A DNA stretch of 64,000 bases from Dactylosporangium fulvum (GTDB lineage: Bacteria; Actinomycetota; Actinomycetes; Mycobacteriales; Micromonosporaceae), in NCBI RefSeq assembly GCF_025137375.1, contig NZ_CP073720.1, positions 186,001 to 250,000 of the forward strand, read 5' to 3'. Made by a program: the position numbers and the translations under genes. Under the pieces are notes generated by a model. It saw only the letters and a program-made list of their open reading frames with translations, was not told the origin of the DNA and searched no databases. Below, in pieces: positions 28,399 to 39,923 of the stretch (position 1 is its first letter; each line of letters starts with the position of its first letter).

Positions 28399-30860
28399 TG
28401 ACCGACGTGGTTCCCAAGGTTGACACCGTCAAGCTGACGATCGACGGCATCGAGGTCGAGGCGCCCAAGGGTGCACTCGTCATCCGGGTCGCCGAGCAGA
28501 TGGGCATCTCGATCCCGCGCTTCTGCGACCACCCGCTGCTGGCCCCGGCCGGTGCCTGCCGGCAGTGTCTGGTCGACATCGAGGGTCAGCGCAAGCCGGT
28601 GGCGTCCTGCACGCAGCCGGTGGCCGAGGGCATGGTCGTACGGACCCAGGTGACCTCCGACGTGGCCAAGAAGGCCCAAGAGGGCATCATGGAGTTCCTC
28701 CTGATCAACCACCCGCTCGACTGCCCGGTGTGTGACAAGGGCGGCGAGTGCCCGCTGCAGAACCAGGCGATGAGCAACGGTCAGGCGGAGTCGCGGTTCG
28801 TCGAGCACAAGCGGGAATACCCGAAGCCGCTGCCGATCAGCACGCAGGTGCTGCTCGACCGCGAGCGGTGCGTGCTCTGCCAGCGCTGCACCCGGTTCTC
28901 CGACGAGATCGCCGGTGACAGGTTCATCGACCTGATGGAGCGCTCGTCCAACGAGCAGATCGGCGTCTTCCGCGGCGACCCCGACTCGCCGGGCGACGAC
29001 GCGCCGTTCAACTCCTACTTCTCCGGCAACACCATCCAGATCTGCCCGGTCGGCGCGCTGACCAGCTCGCAGTACCGCTTCCGTGCCCGGCCCTTCGACC
29101 TGGTGTCGACGCCGAACATGTGCGAGCACTGCGCGGCCGGCTGCGACCAGCGGGCCGACCACCGCCGCGGCAAGGTCATGCGCCGCCTGGCCGGCGACGA
29201 CCCGGCGGTCAACGAAGAGTGGAACTGCGACAAGGGCCGGTTCGCCTTCCAGTACGTCAACGCCAACGACCGCCTGACCACACCGCTGGTGCGTGACGCC
29301 AAGACCGGCGAGCTGCGTGCGGCGAGCTGGCCCGAGGCGATCGCCACCGCGGCGGCCGGCCTGGCGGCGGCGAAGGACAACGGCGGCGTCGGTGTCCTGG
29401 CCGGTGGCCGGCTGACGGTCGAGGACGCATACGCGTACTCGAAGTTCGCCCGCGTCGCGCTCGGCACCAACGACATCGACTTCCGCGCCCGGCCGCTGTC
29501 GACCGAGGAGACCGAGTTCCTCGGCTCGCACGTCGTGGGCCGGGCCGAGGTCACCTACGCCGACATCGAGCGGGCCCCCGCGGTCGTCTTCGTCGGGCTG
29601 GAGCCCGAGGAGGAGTGCCCGATCATCTTCCTGCGGACCCGCAAGACCTACCTCAAGCGCGGCCTGGCCAGTTACGCCGTCGCGCCGTTCGTCAGCCGCG
29701 GGTTCGAGAAGCTCGGCTCCACCGTCATCCTCACCGCACCGGGTGCCGAGGCGGAGGTGCTCGGCGCGTCCGAGCAGCTGCGCGAGGCGCTGTCGGCGGA
29801 GGGCGCGATCCTGTTCGTCGGCGAGCGGCTCGCGAGCGTCGAAGGCGGCCTGTCCGCCGCGGCGCAGCTCGCCGAGTCCACCGGCGCCCGGCTCGCGTGG
29901 GTTCCCCGCCGTGCCGGCGACCGGGGCGCTGTCGAGGCCGGCGCGCTGCCGACCCTGCTCCCCGGCGGTCGCCCGGTCTTCGACCCGGCCGCGCGCAGCG
30001 AGGTCGCGGCGGCGTGGGGCCTCGACGCGGGCGTGCTGCCCAGCGCCTCCGGCCGTGACACCGACGGCATCGCCGCCGCCGCCCGCGAGGGCCGGCTCGG
30101 CGCGCTGCTCGTCGCCGGCGTCGACCCGGCCGACCTGGCCGACCCGCTGGCGGCCGAGGAGGCCCTCGACAACGTCGGGTTCGTGGTCAGCCTGGAGCTG
30201 CGGGCGAGCGCCGTCACCAAGCGGGCCGACGTCGTCTTCCCGGTCGCCGCGGCGGCCGAGAAGAGCGGCTCCTTCGTCAACTGGGAGGGCCGGGTCCGGC
30301 CGTTCGGCACCGTGCTCAAGACCCCGGCGATGAGCGACGCGCGCGTGCTCGACACGCTGGCCCGCGAGTTGGGCGTCCAGCTGGGCGTCAGCGACGTCAC
30401 CGCGGTTCGCGCGGAGCTCGCCGCGCTGGCCCAGCTGCCGCTGCCGGGCACGGCGACGGCCGGCCTGGTCGGTGCCGGCACCAGCGTCCGGGGCACCGCT
30501 CCGTCGGTGGCGCCCGGCACGGTCGTCCAGCCGGCCAGCGGCCAGGCGATCCTCGCCTCCTGGCACCACCTGATCGACAACGGCTCGCTGCAGGACGGCG
30601 ACGGCCACCTGGCCGGCACCGCCCGCCCCGCCGTAGTCCGGATCTCCAAGAGCACCGCGGCCGACCTCGGTGTGGTCGACGGCGACGCGGTGACGGTCGG
30701 CACCGAGCGGGGCGCGATCACCCTGCCGGCGCTCGTCACCGACATGGTCGACGGGGTCGTATGGATCCCGACGAACTCACCGGGCTCGACCCTGCGCCGC
30801 ACGCTCGGCGTCGCCGAGGGCGCGCTGGTCGAGATCAGCACTGGGGGTAGCGCAAAATGA
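28398..30860 (+). CDS. nuoG: NADH-quinone oxidoreductase subunit G
   Basis: An 820-residue subunit with several clusters: N1b ([16 protein letters not shown] and VASCTQPV), N4/N5 cysteines ([30 protein letters not shown]). It also has the extra N7-type motif MCEHCAAGC with a distal Cys in WNCDKG. Behind this lies a molybdopterin-oxidoreductase-like domain that has no cofactor in complex I. Having N7 is usual in actinobacterial complex I. Confidence 0.95.
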   Translation: MTDVVPKVDTVKLTIDGIEVEAPKGALVIRVAEQMGISIPRFCDHPLLAPAGACRQCLVDIEGQRKPVASCTQPVAEGMVVRTQVTSDVAKKAQEGIMEFLLINHPLDCPVCDKGGECPLQNQAMSNGQAESRFVEHKREYPKPLPISTQVLLDRERCVLCQRCTRFSDEIAGDRFIDLMERSSNEQIGVFRGDPDSPGDDAPFNSYFSGNTIQICPVGALTSSQYRFRARPFDLVSTPNMCEHCAAGCDQRADHRRGKVMRRLAGDDPAVNEEWNCDKGRFAFQYVNANDRLTTPLVRDAKTGELRAASWPEAIATAAAGLAAAKDNGGVGVLAGGRLTVEDAYAYSKFARVALGTNDIDFRARPLSTEETEFLGSHVVGRAEVTYADIERAPAVVFVGLEPEEECPIIFLRTRKTYLKRGLASYAVAPFVSRGFEKLGSTVILTAPGAEAEVLGASEQLREALSAEGAILFVGERLASVEGGLSAAAQLAESTGARLAWVPRRAGDRGAVEAGALPTLLPGGRPVFDPAARSEVAAAWGLDAGVLPSASGRDTDGIAAAAREGRLGALLVAGVDPADLADPLAAEEALDNVGFVVSLELRASAVTKRADVVFPVAAAAEKSGSFVNWEGRVRPFGTVLKTPAMSDARVLDTLARELGVQLGVSDVTAVRAELAALAQLPLPGTATAGLVGAGTSVRGTAPSVAPGTVVQPASGQAILASWHHLIDNGSLQDGDGHLAGTARPAVVRISKSTAADLGVVDGDAVTVGTERGAITLPALVTDMVDGVVWIPTNSPGSTLRRTLGVAEGALVEISTGGSAK

Positions 30861-32206
30861 CGCCTCTCGCGTACGGGAACCTGGACCAGTTCGGCAAGGA
30901 CCCCTGGTGGCTGGTGCTCGCCAAGGTCGTCGTGATCTTCGCCTTCCTGGTCGTCATGACGCTCTTCGCCATCTGGTACGAGCGGCGCGTCGTCGCCCGG
31001 ATGCAGGTCCGGCCCGGCCCGAACCGCAACGGCCCCTTCGGTCTGCTGCAGTCGCTGGCCGACGGCCTGAAGCTGGCGTTCAAGGAAGACATCATGCCGA
31101 AGATGGCCGACAAGGTCGTCTTCTTCTTCGCGCCGGTCATCTCGACCATCTGCGCGTTCACCGCGTTCTCGGTCATGCCGTTCGGCCCGACGGTGTCGAT
31201 CTTCGGCCACCAGTCGCCGCTGCAGCTCACCGACATCCCGGTGGCGGTGCTGCTGGTGCTGGCCTGCTCGTCGATGGGGATCTACGGCATCGTGCTGGGC
31301 GGTTGGGCCTCCGGCTCGACCTACCCGCTGCTGGGCGGTCTGCGCTCGAGCGCGCAGATGATCTCGTATGAGGTCGCGATGGGCCTGTCCATCGTCTCGG
31401 TCTTCCTGGTGGCCGGCACGATGTCGACCTCGGGGATCGTCGAGGCGCAGGCCGGCAACGGCACCATCGGCATCGGCAGCTGGACCTTCGACGCCCCGGC
31501 CTGGTATGCGATCCTGCTGCTGCCGAGCTTCCTGATCTACTTCACCTCCGCGGTCGGCGAGACCAACCGCGCGCCGTTCGACCTCCCCGAGGCCGAGTCC
31601 GAGCTGGTCGGTGGCTTCCACACCGAATACTCGTCGCTGAAGTTCGCACTGTTCTTCCTTGCCGAGTACATCAACATGGTCACCGTTTCCGGCCTCTGCG
31701 CGACGCTGTTCCTCGGCGGCTGGCGGGCGCCGTGGCCGATCTCGCTCTGGGACGGCGCGAACCACGGCTGGTGGCCGGTGCTCTGGTTCACCATCAAGGT
31801 CCTGCTGCTGCTGTTCGTCTTCGTGTGGCTCCGTGGCACGCTGCCCCGGCTGCGGTACGACCAGTTCATGCGATTCGGCTGGAAGGTGCTGATCCCGGCC
31901 AACCTCGTGTGGATCCTGGCGCTGTCCGGCATCCGCCTGCTGCAGAAGGGCGAGCTCGGCACCGGCAGCCGGGTCGGCGTCATCACCGGGATCGTCGTGC
32001 TGGTTCTGCTCGTGCTGGTCATGGTCGGCATGCAGCGCGGCCGCAAGGATCCCCTCGCCGACGCGCCGAAGCCGGACCCCGGCGGCCGTGTCGGCGGTGC
32101 CAACGGCTTCCCGCTGCCTCCGATGAACCTCGAGGTGCCGCCGAGCCCGCGGGCCAAGCGCGTGATCGTCGAGCGGGAGACCGTCTCGACCGGCAAGGAG
32201 AGCTGA
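30857..32206 (+). CDS. nuoH: NADH-quinone oxidoreductase subunit H
   Basis: A 449-residue membrane subunit with eight or nine helices that joins the peripheral arm to the proton-pumping arm. The diagnostic loops [38 protein letters not shown] (given in part; sequence reads SAVGETNR) and GFHTEYSS are present. The last 65 residues are a polar extension. It overlaps nuoG by 4 bp. Confidence 0.95.
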   Translation: MTPLAYGNLDQFGKDPWWLVLAKVVVIFAFLVVMTLFAIWYERRVVARMQVRPGPNRNGPFGLLQSLADGLKLAFKEDIMPKMADKVVFFFAPVISTICAFTAFSVMPFGPTVSIFGHQSPLQLTDIPVAVLLVLACSSMGIYGIVLGGWASGSTYPLLGGLRSSAQMISYEVAMGLSIVSVFLVAGTMSTSGIVEAQAGNGTIGIGSWTFDAPAWYAILLLPSFLIYFTSAVGETNRAPFDLPEAESELVGGFHTEYSSLKFALFFLAEYINMVTVSGLCATLFLGGWRAPWPISLWDGANHGWWPVLWFTIKVLLLLFVFVWLRGTLPRLRYDQFMRFGWKVLIPANLVWILALSGIRLLQKGELGTGSRVGVITGIVVLVLLVLVMVGMQRGRKDPLADAPKPDPGGRVGGANGFPLPPMNLEVPPSPRAKRVIVERETVSTGKES

Positions 32207-32210
32207 CAAC

Positions 32211-32759
32211 ATGAGCATCGGTGGGACTCTGAAGGGTTTCGGGGTCACCTTCTCGCACATGTTCAAGAAGGTGGTCACCGAGGAGTACCCGGAGCAGCGC
32301 AAGCCTCCGGCACCGCGCTACCACGGGCGGCACATCCTCAACCGGTGGCCGGACGGCCTCGAGAAATGCATCGGCTGCGAGCTGTGCGCGTGGGCCTGCC
32401 CCGCGGACGCGATCTTCGTCGAGGGCGCCGACAACACCGAAGAGGCACGCTTCTCGCCCGGTGAGCGGTATGCGCAGACGTACCAGATCAACTACGCGCG
32501 CTGCATCTTCTGCGGCCTGTGTATCGAGGCCTGCCCGACCCGTTCGCTCACCATGAGCAACGAGTACGAGCTGGCCCGGGACAACCGCCGCGACCTGATC
32601 TTCACCAAGGAGCAGCTGCTCGCGCCGCTGCTGCCGGGGATGGAGCGCCCGCCGCACGACATGCGGCTCGGCGACTCCGAGAAGGATTACTACGTCGGCG
32701 CGCTGGAGAACCCCGGCACCTCGGCCGGCGCCGAGCGGTACAAGGGGGCCGGCTCGTGA
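32211..32759 (+). CDS. nuoI: NADH-quinone oxidoreductase subunit I
   Basis: A 182-residue ferredoxin-like subunit with two [4Fe-4S] clusters, N6a and N6b: [12 protein letters not shown] and [12 protein letters not shown]. It passes electrons from NuoG to NuoB. It starts 4 bp behind nuoH. Confidence 0.95.
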   Translation: MSIGGTLKGFGVTFSHMFKKVVTEEYPEQRKPPAPRYHGRHILNRWPDGLEKCIGCELCAWACPADAIFVEGADNTEEARFSPGERYAQTYQINYARCIFCGLCIEACPTRSLTMSNEYELARDNRRDLIFTKEQLLAPLLPGMERPPHDMRLGDSEKDYYVGALENPGTSAGAERYKGAGS

Positions 32760-33529
32760 ACCTCTCACTGCAGCTGCTGGCCGCGGCCGGCGACGTGAAG
32801 GGCGGTGAGGCCGCCGCCTTCTGGGTCCTCGCGCCGTTCGCGGTGCTGGGTGCGATCGGCATGGTGTGGGCCCGCAACGCGGTGCACTCCGCGCTGTTCC
32901 TGGTGATCACCATGCTCTGCCTGGGCGTGTTCTACGTCCTGCAGGCCGGGCCGTTCATCGGCATGGTGCAGATCATCGTCTACACCGGCGCGATCATGAT
33001 GCTGTTCCTGTTCGTGCTGATGCTCGTCGGTCGCGACTCGTCCGACTCGCTGATCGAGACATTGCGCGGACAACGGATGGCCGCCATGGCGCTGGGCATC
33101 GGCCTGGCGCTGCTGCTGGGCATCGGCCTGTACCGCGCGCTCGGCGGCAGCACCCCGCAGGGCCTCGCGAACGCCAACTCGGCGGGCAACGTGATCGGCA
33201 TCTCCCGGCTGTTGTTCACCAAGTACGTCTTCGTCTTCGAGGTCACCTCGGCGCTGCTGATCACGGCGGCGGTGGGCGCGATGATCCTGGCCCACATCGA
33301 GAAGCGCAAGGAAGACAAGGTCAGCCAGCCGGAGCGCATGGTGGCGCGGTTCCGCCCGGGCAACTACCCGGCGCCGAAGCCGGGCCCCGGTGTGTTCGCC
33401 ACCTCCGACTCGGTGGCGACGCCCGCGCGGCTGCCTGACGGCACGCCGGCGGACCGCAGCATCTCCAAGATCCTCCCGACCCGGGAGTTGACGTCCGCCG
33501 ACGTCGCACCGAAGGGGACCGAGAAGTGA
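32756..33529 (+). CDS. nuoJ: NADH-quinone oxidoreductase subunit J
   Basis: A 257-residue membrane subunit with five helices in residues 20-180. [20 protein letters not shown] is the conserved helix 3 region with the pi-bulge. A polar C-terminal tail of about 70 residues is longer than in E. coli. GTG start overlapping nuoI by 4 bp. Confidence 0.94.
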   Translation: MNLSLQLLAAAGDVKGGEAAAFWVLAPFAVLGAIGMVWARNAVHSALFLVITMLCLGVFYVLQAGPFIGMVQIIVYTGAIMMLFLFVLMLVGRDSSDSLIETLRGQRMAAMALGIGLALLLGIGLYRALGGSTPQGLANANSAGNVIGISRLLFTKYVFVFEVTSALLITAAVGAMILAHIEKRKEDKVSQPERMVARFRPGNYPAPKPGPGVFATSDSVATPARLPDGTPADRSISKILPTRELTSADVAPKGTEK

Positions 33530-33825
33530 CTCCGACGTACTACATCGTCCTCGCGGCGATCCTGTTCACGATCGGCGCGGTCGGTGTGCTCATCCGCCGG
33601 AACGCGATCGTGCTGTTCATGTGCATCGAGTTGATGCTGAACGCGGCCAACCTCGTGCTGGTCACGTTCAGCCGGATCAACGGCACGCTCGACGGGCAGA
33701 TCATGGCGTTCTTCGTCATGGTCGTGGCGGCGGCCGAGGTCGTCGTCGGCCTGGCGATCATCATGTCGATCTTCCGGACTCGGCGCTCTGCCAGCGTCGA
33801 CGACGCGAACCTGCTGAAGTACTAA
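33526..33825 (+). CDS. nuoK: NADH-quinone oxidoreductase subunit K
   Basis: A 99-residue subunit with three helices. The buried glutamates of the proton path lie in [13 protein letters not shown] and [16 protein letters not shown] start overlapping nuoJ by 4 bp. Confidence 0.95.
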   Translation: MTPTYYIVLAAILFTIGAVGVLIRRNAIVLFMCIELMLNAANLVLVTFSRINGTLDGQIMAFFVMVVAAAEVVVGLAIIMSIFRTRRSASVDDANLLKY

Positions 33826-33832
33826 GGAGCGG

Positions 33833-35749
33833 GTGGTGGAGGAAATCGCCTACTCGGCGGCGACCGGGTGGCTGGGAACGTTCTGGCTGCTCCTGGCGAT
33901 CCCGCTGGCCAGCGCAGCGATCCTGCTGCTGCTGGGCAAGCGGGCCGACCGTTGGGGTCACTGGCTCGGCGTGCTCAGCGTCGCCACGTCGTTCGTGCTC
34001 GGCCTGACGTACTTCTTCACGCTGCGCGGACTGGAGAACCGCAGCGGTGTCGAACTCAAGCTGTGGGACTACATCGGCGTCGGGGACTTCCACGTCGACA
34101 TGGGCCTGCTGTTCGACCCGCTGTCGGCGATGTTCGTGCTGCTGATCACGGGTGTCGGTTCGCTGATCCACCTGTACGCCGTGGGCTACATGGCGCACGA
34201 CCCGGGTCGACGCAAGTTCTTCGCGTACTTCAACCTGTTCATCGCGGCGATGCTGTTGCTGGTCCTCGGCAACAACTACGTGATGCTGTACTTCGGCTGG
34301 GAGGGCGTGGGTCTCGCCTCCTACCTGCTGATCTCGTTCTGGTACCTGCGGCCCAGCGCGGCGACGGCCGGCAAGAAGGCGTTCCTCATGAACCGCGTCG
34401 GTGACGCCGGGTTCGCGATCGCCATCTTCATGATGTTCGCCTACCTCGGCACGGTGAACTACGACGAGGTCTTCAACAACGCGCACAACCTCAGCAGCGG
34501 CGTGGTCCTGGCGATGGCGCTCCTGCTGCTGCTCGGCGCGACCGGCAAGTCGGGTCAGTTCCCGCTGCAGGCCTGGTTGCCCGACGCCATGGAGGGCCCG
34601 ACCCCGGTCTCCGCCCTGATCCACGCCGCGACGATGGTCACCGGTGGCGTCTACCTGATCGCCCGCTCGCACGCGATCTTCAACCTGAACGAGACCGCGC
34701 AGCTGATCGTCGTCGCGGTCGGCGCCCTCACGCTGCTGATGGGCTGCATCATCGGCGCGGCGAAGGACGACATCAAGCGGGTCCTGGCCTGGTCGACGGT
34801 CAGCCAGATCGGCTACATGTTCCTCGGCGTCGGACTCGGCGGCGGGGCGTACGCGCTGGCGCTGATCCACCTGCTGGCACACGGCTTCTTCAAGGCCAAC
34901 ATGTTCCTCGGCGCCGGGTCGGTCATGCACGGCATGAACGACCAGGTCAACATCCGGCGCTTCGGCGGACTGTGGCGGATCATGCCGATCACGTACTGGA
35001 CGTTCGCCGCCGGCTGGCTCGCGATCATCGGCATGTGGCCGTTGTCCGGTTACTTCTCGAAGGAGCCGATCATCGCCACCGCCTTCGAGCGCGAGGGCTG
35101 GCAGGGCTGGGTCTTCGGCGGCGCGGCGCTGCTGGGCGCGGGGTTGACCGCGTTCTACATGACGCGGCTGTTCATCCTCACCTTCCACGGCCCGAAGCGG
35201 TGGACCGAGGACGTCAAGCACCCGCACGAGTCGCCGTACATCATGACCGTTCCGCTGATCCTGCTGGCGATCGGCTCGGTCTTCGCCGGCATGCTCCTCA
35301 CCGGCAACGTGCAGGAGTGGCTCACCCCGGTCTACGGCCCCGAGCCGACCGAGAAGGCGCACGGCGTCATCGGCCACACGACGGTCACGATCCTGTCGAT
35401 CGCACTCATGCTCATCGGTGCGGGTCTGGCCTGGGCGCTGTTCCGCAAGGGCACCGCCCTGGAGGAGCAGCCGGCCGGTGTGTTGGTCACCGCCGCGCGC
35501 AAGAACCTCTACACCGACTCCTTCAACGAGGCGGTCTTCGAGGCGCCGGGCCGCTACCTGACCCGCGCGCTGGTCTACCTCGACAACCGCGGCATCGACG
35601 GGCTGGTCAACGGCCTGGCCGCAGGCGTCGGCGGCGGATCCGGCCGACTACGCCGGGCCCAGACCGGGTTCGTGCGTTCCTACGCCCTGTCAATCCTCGG
35701 TGGTGCAGTGCTCGTCGTCGCCGCCACGCTTGCGGTGAGGTTCGGATGA
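33833..35749 (+). CDS. nuoL: NADH-quinone oxidoreductase subunit L
   Basis: A 638-residue antiporter-like proton-pumping subunit. YFGWEGVGLASYLLISFWY contains the conserved Glu, and the Lys-bearing segment is in GATGKSGQFPLQAWLPDAME. HAATMVTGGVYL and the C-terminal lateral helix region follow. GTG at 33833 or 33836, behind AAGGAG. Confidence 0.95.
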   Translation: MVEEIAYSAATGWLGTFWLLLAIPLASAAILLLLGKRADRWGHWLGVLSVATSFVLGLTYFFTLRGLENRSGVELKLWDYIGVGDFHVDMGLLFDPLSAMFVLLITGVGSLIHLYAVGYMAHDPGRRKFFAYFNLFIAAMLLLVLGNNYVMLYFGWEGVGLASYLLISFWYLRPSAATAGKKAFLMNRVGDAGFAIAIFMMFAYLGTVNYDEVFNNAHNLSSGVVLAMALLLLLGATGKSGQFPLQAWLPDAMEGPTPVSALIHAATMVTGGVYLIARSHAIFNLNETAQLIVVAVGALTLLMGCIIGAAKDDIKRVLAWSTVSQIGYMFLGVGLGGGAYALALIHLLAHGFFKANMFLGAGSVMHGMNDQVNIRRFGGLWRIMPITYWTFAAGWLAIIGMWPLSGYFSKEPIIATAFEREGWQGWVFGGAALLGAGLTAFYMTRLFILTFHGPKRWTEDVKHPHESPYIMTVPLILLAIGSVFAGMLLTGNVQEWLTPVYGPEPTEKAHGVIGHTTVTILSIALMLIGAGLAWALFRKGTALEEQPAGVLVTAARKNLYTDSFNEAVFEAPGRYLTRALVYLDNRGIDGLVNGLAAGVGGGSGRLRRAQTGFVRSYALSILGGAVLVVAATLAVRFG

Positions 35750-37275
35750 GCCACTTCCCATACCTGACCGTCCTCACGGCCGCGCCGCTCGTCGGCGCGG
35801 CGGGGATCGCCTTCCTGCCGAAGAACAAGCCCGAGCTGGCCAAGCGCGCCGCGCTGGCCTGGTCGGTCGTCGTCCTGGCGCTGACCGTGGGGCTGTGGAC
35901 GCAGTTCGACGTCGGCGGGGAGCGGTTCCAGCTGAAGGACTCGTGGACCTGGATCCCGCAGTGGGGTGCCAAGTTCACGTTCGCCATCGACGGCATCGCG
36001 CTCGTCATGATCGCGCTGATCGCGCTGCTCGTGCCGGTGGTCATCCTGGCCTCCTGGCACGACGCCGACAAGAGCAAGCGGTCGGTACCGGCGTACTTCG
36101 CGCTGCTGCTCGCGCTCGAATGCACGATGATCGGCGTCTTCGCCGCGCAGGACGTGTTCCTGTTCTACGTGTTCTTCGAGGTCATGCTCGTGCCGATGTA
36201 CTTCCTGATCGGCTCCTACGGCGGGCACCAGAAGCAGTACGCGGCGGTGAAGTTCTTCCTGTATTCGCTGCTCGGCGGTCTGTTCATGCTCGCCGCGGTG
36301 GTCGGGCTGTGGGTGCTCGGCGGCCACACGTTCGACTGGCAGCAGCTGGTCTCGGCGGACTTCTCGGTCAACACCGAGCGCTGGCTGTTCCTCGGCTTCT
36401 TCGTCGCCTTCGCGATCAAGGCGCCGTTCTTCCCGTTCCACACCTGGCTGCCCGACGCCGGTGGCGCCGCGCCGGCGGGTGCGGCGGCACTGCTGGTCGG
36501 CGTGCTGGACAAGGTCGGCACGTTCGGCATCCTGCGGTACTGCCTGCCGCTGTTCCCGAACGCGTCGAAGGACTTCGCCTGGCTCGGTCTCACGCTGGCG
36601 CTCGTCGGCATCATCTACGGCGCGCTGGTGGCCATCGGCCAGAACGACCTCAAGCGCCTGGTGTCCTACACCTCGATCGCCCACTTCGGCTTCATCGGTA
36701 TCGGCATCTTCGCCTTCACCACGCAGGCCGGCACGGGTGCGGTCCTCTACATGGTCAACCACGGCCTCGCGACCGGCCTGCTGTTCCTGGTCGTCGGCAT
36801 GCTGGTGTCCCGCCGGGGCAGCGCACTGGTGACCGACTTCGGCGGCGCGGGCAAGCTGATGCCGGTCCTCGCCGGGGTCTTCTTCATCGCCGGTCTCGCC
36901 TCGCTGGCGCTGCCGGGCACGTCGCCGTTCATCTCCGAGTTCCTCGTGCTGCTCGGCACGTTCACGGTGAACAAGACGGTGGCGATCATCGCGACGGCCG
37001 GCATCGTCCTCGCCGCGGGATACGTGCTGTGGATGATCCAGCGGACCACGCAGGGCACGCCGAACCCGAAGCTGCTGGAGATCAAGGCGATGGGCCGCGA
37101 CCTGTCGCTGCGTGAGGCCGTTGTCGTCACCCCGCTGATCGCGCTGATCCTGCTGCTCGGCTTCTACCCGAAGCCGGTCATCGACGTGATCAATCCGGCG
37201 GTGAAGGCAACCATGCAGGATGTCGGCAAGACCGACCCGAAGCCCATTGCAGGCACCGTGGAGGCCGGCAAGTGA
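35746..37275 (+). CDS. nuoM: NADH-quinone oxidoreductase subunit M
   Basis: A 509-residue antiporter-like subunit. FFEVMLVPMYFLIG carries the conserved Glu, FAIKAPFFPFHTWLPDA the Lys/His channel, and RLVSYTSIAHFGFIGIG the central helix. ATG overlaps nuoL by 4 bp, and its end overlaps nuoN. Confidence 0.95.
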   Translation: MSHFPYLTVLTAAPLVGAAGIAFLPKNKPELAKRAALAWSVVVLALTVGLWTQFDVGGERFQLKDSWTWIPQWGAKFTFAIDGIALVMIALIALLVPVVILASWHDADKSKRSVPAYFALLLALECTMIGVFAAQDVFLFYVFFEVMLVPMYFLIGSYGGHQKQYAAVKFFLYSLLGGLFMLAAVVGLWVLGGHTFDWQQLVSADFSVNTERWLFLGFFVAFAIKAPFFPFHTWLPDAGGAAPAGAAALLVGVLDKVGTFGILRYCLPLFPNASKDFAWLGLTLALVGIIYGALVAIGQNDLKRLVSYTSIAHFGFIGIGIFAFTTQAGTGAVLYMVNHGLATGLLFLVVGMLVSRRGSALVTDFGGAGKLMPVLAGVFFIAGLASLALPGTSPFISEFLVLLGTFTVNKTVAIIATAGIVLAAGYVLWMIQRTTQGTPNPKLLEIKAMGRDLSLREAVVVTPLIALILLLGFYPKPVIDVINPAVKATMQDVGKTDPKPIAGTVEAGK

Positions 37276-38807
37276 ACGACAAACTCCAACTGCCGAACCT
37301 GGATTACGCGGCGCTCTCGCCGATGCTGATCCTCTTCGGCGTCGCGTGCATCGGGGTCCTCGTCGAGGGCTTCGTTCCGCGGCGGGTTCGGCACACGGTC
37401 CAGCTGACGCTGGCGCTGCTCGGCCTGGTCGCCGCCCTGGTGATGGTGATCCGGCAGGGCAGCACCGAGGTCATCACCGCGCACACCGCAGTGGCCATCG
37501 ACGGGCCGGGGCTGTTCCTGTCCGGCGCGATCATCGTGCTGGGCATCGTCTCCCTGCTGCTGATCGGTGAGCGGACCCTCGAGCCGGGCGGTGCGTTTGT
37601 CGCCCAGGCCGCGGTCACCGCCAACACCGACCGCGACCGGGACCAGGCCCTGCGGGCCCACGGCGCGACCGAGGTGTTCCCGCTGACGATGTTCGCGCTC
37701 GCCGGCATGCTGCTGTTCTGCACGGCCAACGACCTGTTGACGATGTTCATCGCGCTCGAGGTCTTCTCGCTGCCGCTCTACCTGCTCTGCGCGCTGGCCC
37801 GCCGCCGGCGGCTGCTGTCGCAGGAGGCCGCGATGAAGTACTTCCTCCTGGGCTCGTTCGCGTCGGCGTTCTTCCTGTTCGGCATCGCGCTCGTCTACGG
37901 CTTCGCCGGTCAGGTGGACTTCAAGGCGATCGACGTCGCGATCGCGACGTCGCCCAACGACGACATCCTGCTCTACGTCGGCCTGGCGATGCTGGCGATC
38001 GGCCTGCTCTTCAAGGCCGCGGCGGTGCCGTTCCACGTGTGGACGCCGGACGTGTACCAGGGTGCGCCGACGCCGATCACCGCGCTCATGGCGGCCTGCA
38101 CCAAGGTCGCCGCGTTCGGCGGGCTGCTGCGCCTGGTGTACGTCGGGTTCAAGGGCACCGAGTGGACCATCCAGCCGGTGCTGGGCACTGTGGCGGTTCT
38201 CACCATGATCGTCGGGGCGATCCTGGCGGTCACCCAGACCGACATCAAGCGGCTGCTGGCCTACTCGTCCATCGCCAACGCGGGTTACCTGCTCGTCGGC
38301 GTGCTGTCGCTCAACGAGCAGGGCCTGTCCAGCTCGATGTTCTACCTGGTGGCGTACGGGTTCACCGTCCTCGCCGCGTTCGGCGTGGTCACGCTGGTCC
38401 GTGACGCCGACGGGGAGGCCACGCACCTGTCGCGCTGGGCCGGGCTGGGCCGGCGGTCGCCGCTGTACGCGTCGCTGTTCACCTTCATCCTGCTGGCCTT
38501 CGCCGGCCTTCCGCTCACCAGCGGCTTCACCGCCAAGTTCGGTGTGTTCGCCGCGGCCATCGACGGCGACCAGACCTGGTTGGTGATCGCGGGTGTGGTG
38601 AGCAGCGCGATTCTGGCGTTCCCGTACCTGCGGGTGGTCGTCATGATGTGGCTGTCCGAGCCGGGCGAGGCGACGCCGGCGGTGTCCATCCCGGGCGCGA
38701 TGACCGCTGCCGCGCTCGTCATCGGCGCGGTCGCCACGCTGGTCCTGGGCGTGGCACCGGGTGCGCTGCTCGAGGTCACCCAAAATGCCGGTACCTTCCT
38801 CAGGTAA
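37272..38807 (+). CDS. nuoN: NADH-quinone oxidoreductase subunit N
   Basis: A 511-residue antiporter-like subunit, last gene of the operon. FIALEVFSLPLYLLCAL, FKAAAVPFHVWTPDVYQGAP and RLLAYSSIANAGYLLVG are diagnostic. Its TAA stop is followed 15 bp later by a strong hairpin. Confidence 0.95.
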   Translation: MNDKLQLPNLDYAALSPMLILFGVACIGVLVEGFVPRRVRHTVQLTLALLGLVAALVMVIRQGSTEVITAHTAVAIDGPGLFLSGAIIVLGIVSLLLIGERTLEPGGAFVAQAAVTANTDRDRDQALRAHGATEVFPLTMFALAGMLLFCTANDLLTMFIALEVFSLPLYLLCALARRRRLLSQEAAMKYFLLGSFASAFFLFGIALVYGFAGQVDFKAIDVAIATSPNDDILLYVGLAMLAIGLLFKAAAVPFHVWTPDVYQGAPTPITALMAACTKVAAFGGLLRLVYVGFKGTEWTIQPVLGTVAVLTMIVGAILAVTQTDIKRLLAYSSIANAGYLLVGVLSLNEQGLSSSMFYLVAYGFTVLAAFGVVTLVRDADGEATHLSRWAGLGRRSPLYASLFTFILLAFAGLPLTSGFTAKFGVFAAAIDGDQTWLVIAGVVSSAILAFPYLRVVVMMWLSEPGEATPAVSIPGAMTAAALVIGAVATLVLGVAPGALLEVTQNAGTFLR

Positions 38808-38822
38808 GACCGCAATGACAGT

Positions 38823-38855
38823 GACGTCCCCCGTGGCCTTCCACGCGGGGACGTC
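38823..38855 (+). terminator. Terminator of the nuo operon
   Basis: GACGTCCCCCGTGG (38823-38836) pairs with CCACGCGGGGACGTC (38841-38855) around CCTT, with one bulged base. The stem is long and stable and lies directly behind nuoN, in front of the polyprenyl synthase gene. Confidence 0.75.
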
Positions 38856-38885
38856 CCTGTATCAGGAGCCCGATGAGGGTATGGC

Positions 38886-39923
38886 ATGGTTGGAGCTGTG
38901 GTGAGTACGGGAACCGTGCAGTCGAGTGCCTCCGTCGGCTTGACCTTCGCCGATCCGGAGCTGGAAAGCAGCGTCACGGCGATCCTGCGGGACGTCGAGG
39001 CGGTGCTTGTCGACTCCGTGCACAGCGCGAACCCGCTGGTCACCGAGGCGGCCCGGCACCTCGTCGACGCCGGCGGCAAGCGGTTCCGGCCGCTGCTGGT
39101 GGGGCTGGCCGCGCACTTCGGTGACCCGACCTCCCGTGACGTGATCACCGCGGGTGCCGTCGTCGAGCTCACCCATCTGGCCACCCTGTATCACGACGAC
39201 GTCATGGACGAGGCGCCCGTGCGCCGGGGCGCGCCCAGCGTGAACTCCCGCTGGGGCAACGCGCTCGCGATCCTGATCGGCGACTACCTGTTCGCCCGCG
39301 CCGCCGACCTCGCGGCCGACCTCGGCATCGAGGCGGTCAAGATCCAGGCGAGCACCTTCTCCCGGCTCGTGCACGGCCAGGTCGCCGAGACCGCCGGCCC
39401 GCTCGACGGCGAGGACGCGATCTCGCACTACCTGCGGGTCATCTCGCAGAAGACCGGCTCGCTGATCTCGACGAGCGCGCGGTTCGGCGGCATGTTCGGC
39501 GGGTGCACGCCCGAGCAGATCGAGGCGCTGGCGACGTTCGCCGAGACGTTCGGCATCGCGTTCCAGCTCTCCGACGACCTCATCGACATCGCCAGCGAGA
39601 GCGCCCAGTCCGGCAAGACGCCGGGCACCGACCTGCGCGAGGGCGTGCCGACCCTCCCGGTGCTGTATGCGTTGGCCTCGACCGACGACGACGTGGCGTC
39701 GGTCCGGCTGCGGGAGATCCTTTCCGCGGGTCCGGTGACCGACGACGCTTTGCACGCCGAGGCGCTCGGCCTGCTGCGCGAGTCGGCTGCGCTGAAGCAG
39801 GCCCGTGAGACGGTCCGCGGCTATGCCGACCGCGCTCGTGCCTCTCTGGCCCCGCTTCCGCACGTGCCGGCCCGCACGGCGCTCGAGTCCCTCTGCGACT
39901 TCATCGCGGACCGCACGAACTAG
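38886..39923 (+). CDS. Polyprenyl diphosphate synthase (menaquinone side chain)
   Basis: A 345-residue trans-prenyltransferase. The first Asp-rich motif is DDVMD in TLYHDDVMDEA and the second is DDLID in QLSDDLIDIA. GGKRFRPLL and the RRGAPSVNSRWGN loop are typical of long-chain (heptaprenyl/octaprenyl to nonaprenyl) synthases. It would supply the menaquinone tail, consistent with the nuo and mqn neighbours. The start is ATG 38886 (GAGGG nearby) or GTG 38901 (GGAG at 38892-38895). Confidence 0.85.
   Translation: MVGAVVSTGTVQSSASVGLTFADPELESSVTAILRDVEAVLVDSVHSANPLVTEAARHLVDAGGKRFRPLLVGLAAHFGDPTSRDVITAGAVVELTHLATLYHDDVMDEAPVRRGAPSVNSRWGNALAILIGDYLFARAADLAADLGIEAVKIQASTFSRLVHGQVAETAGPLDGEDAISHYLRVISQKTGSLISTSARFGGMFGGCTPEQIEALATFAETFGIAFQLSDDLIDIASESAQSGKTPGTDLREGVPTLPVLYALASTDDDVASVRLREILSAGPVTDDALHAEALGLLRESAALKQARETVRGYADRARASLAPLPHVPARTALESLCDFIADRTN

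Noticed and set aside
28341..30608. 755-codon open frame antisense to nuoG
   Set aside because: Shadow of the conserved nuoG frame with low-complexity Arg/Val/Gly composition; no domain and it crosses the nuoF end.
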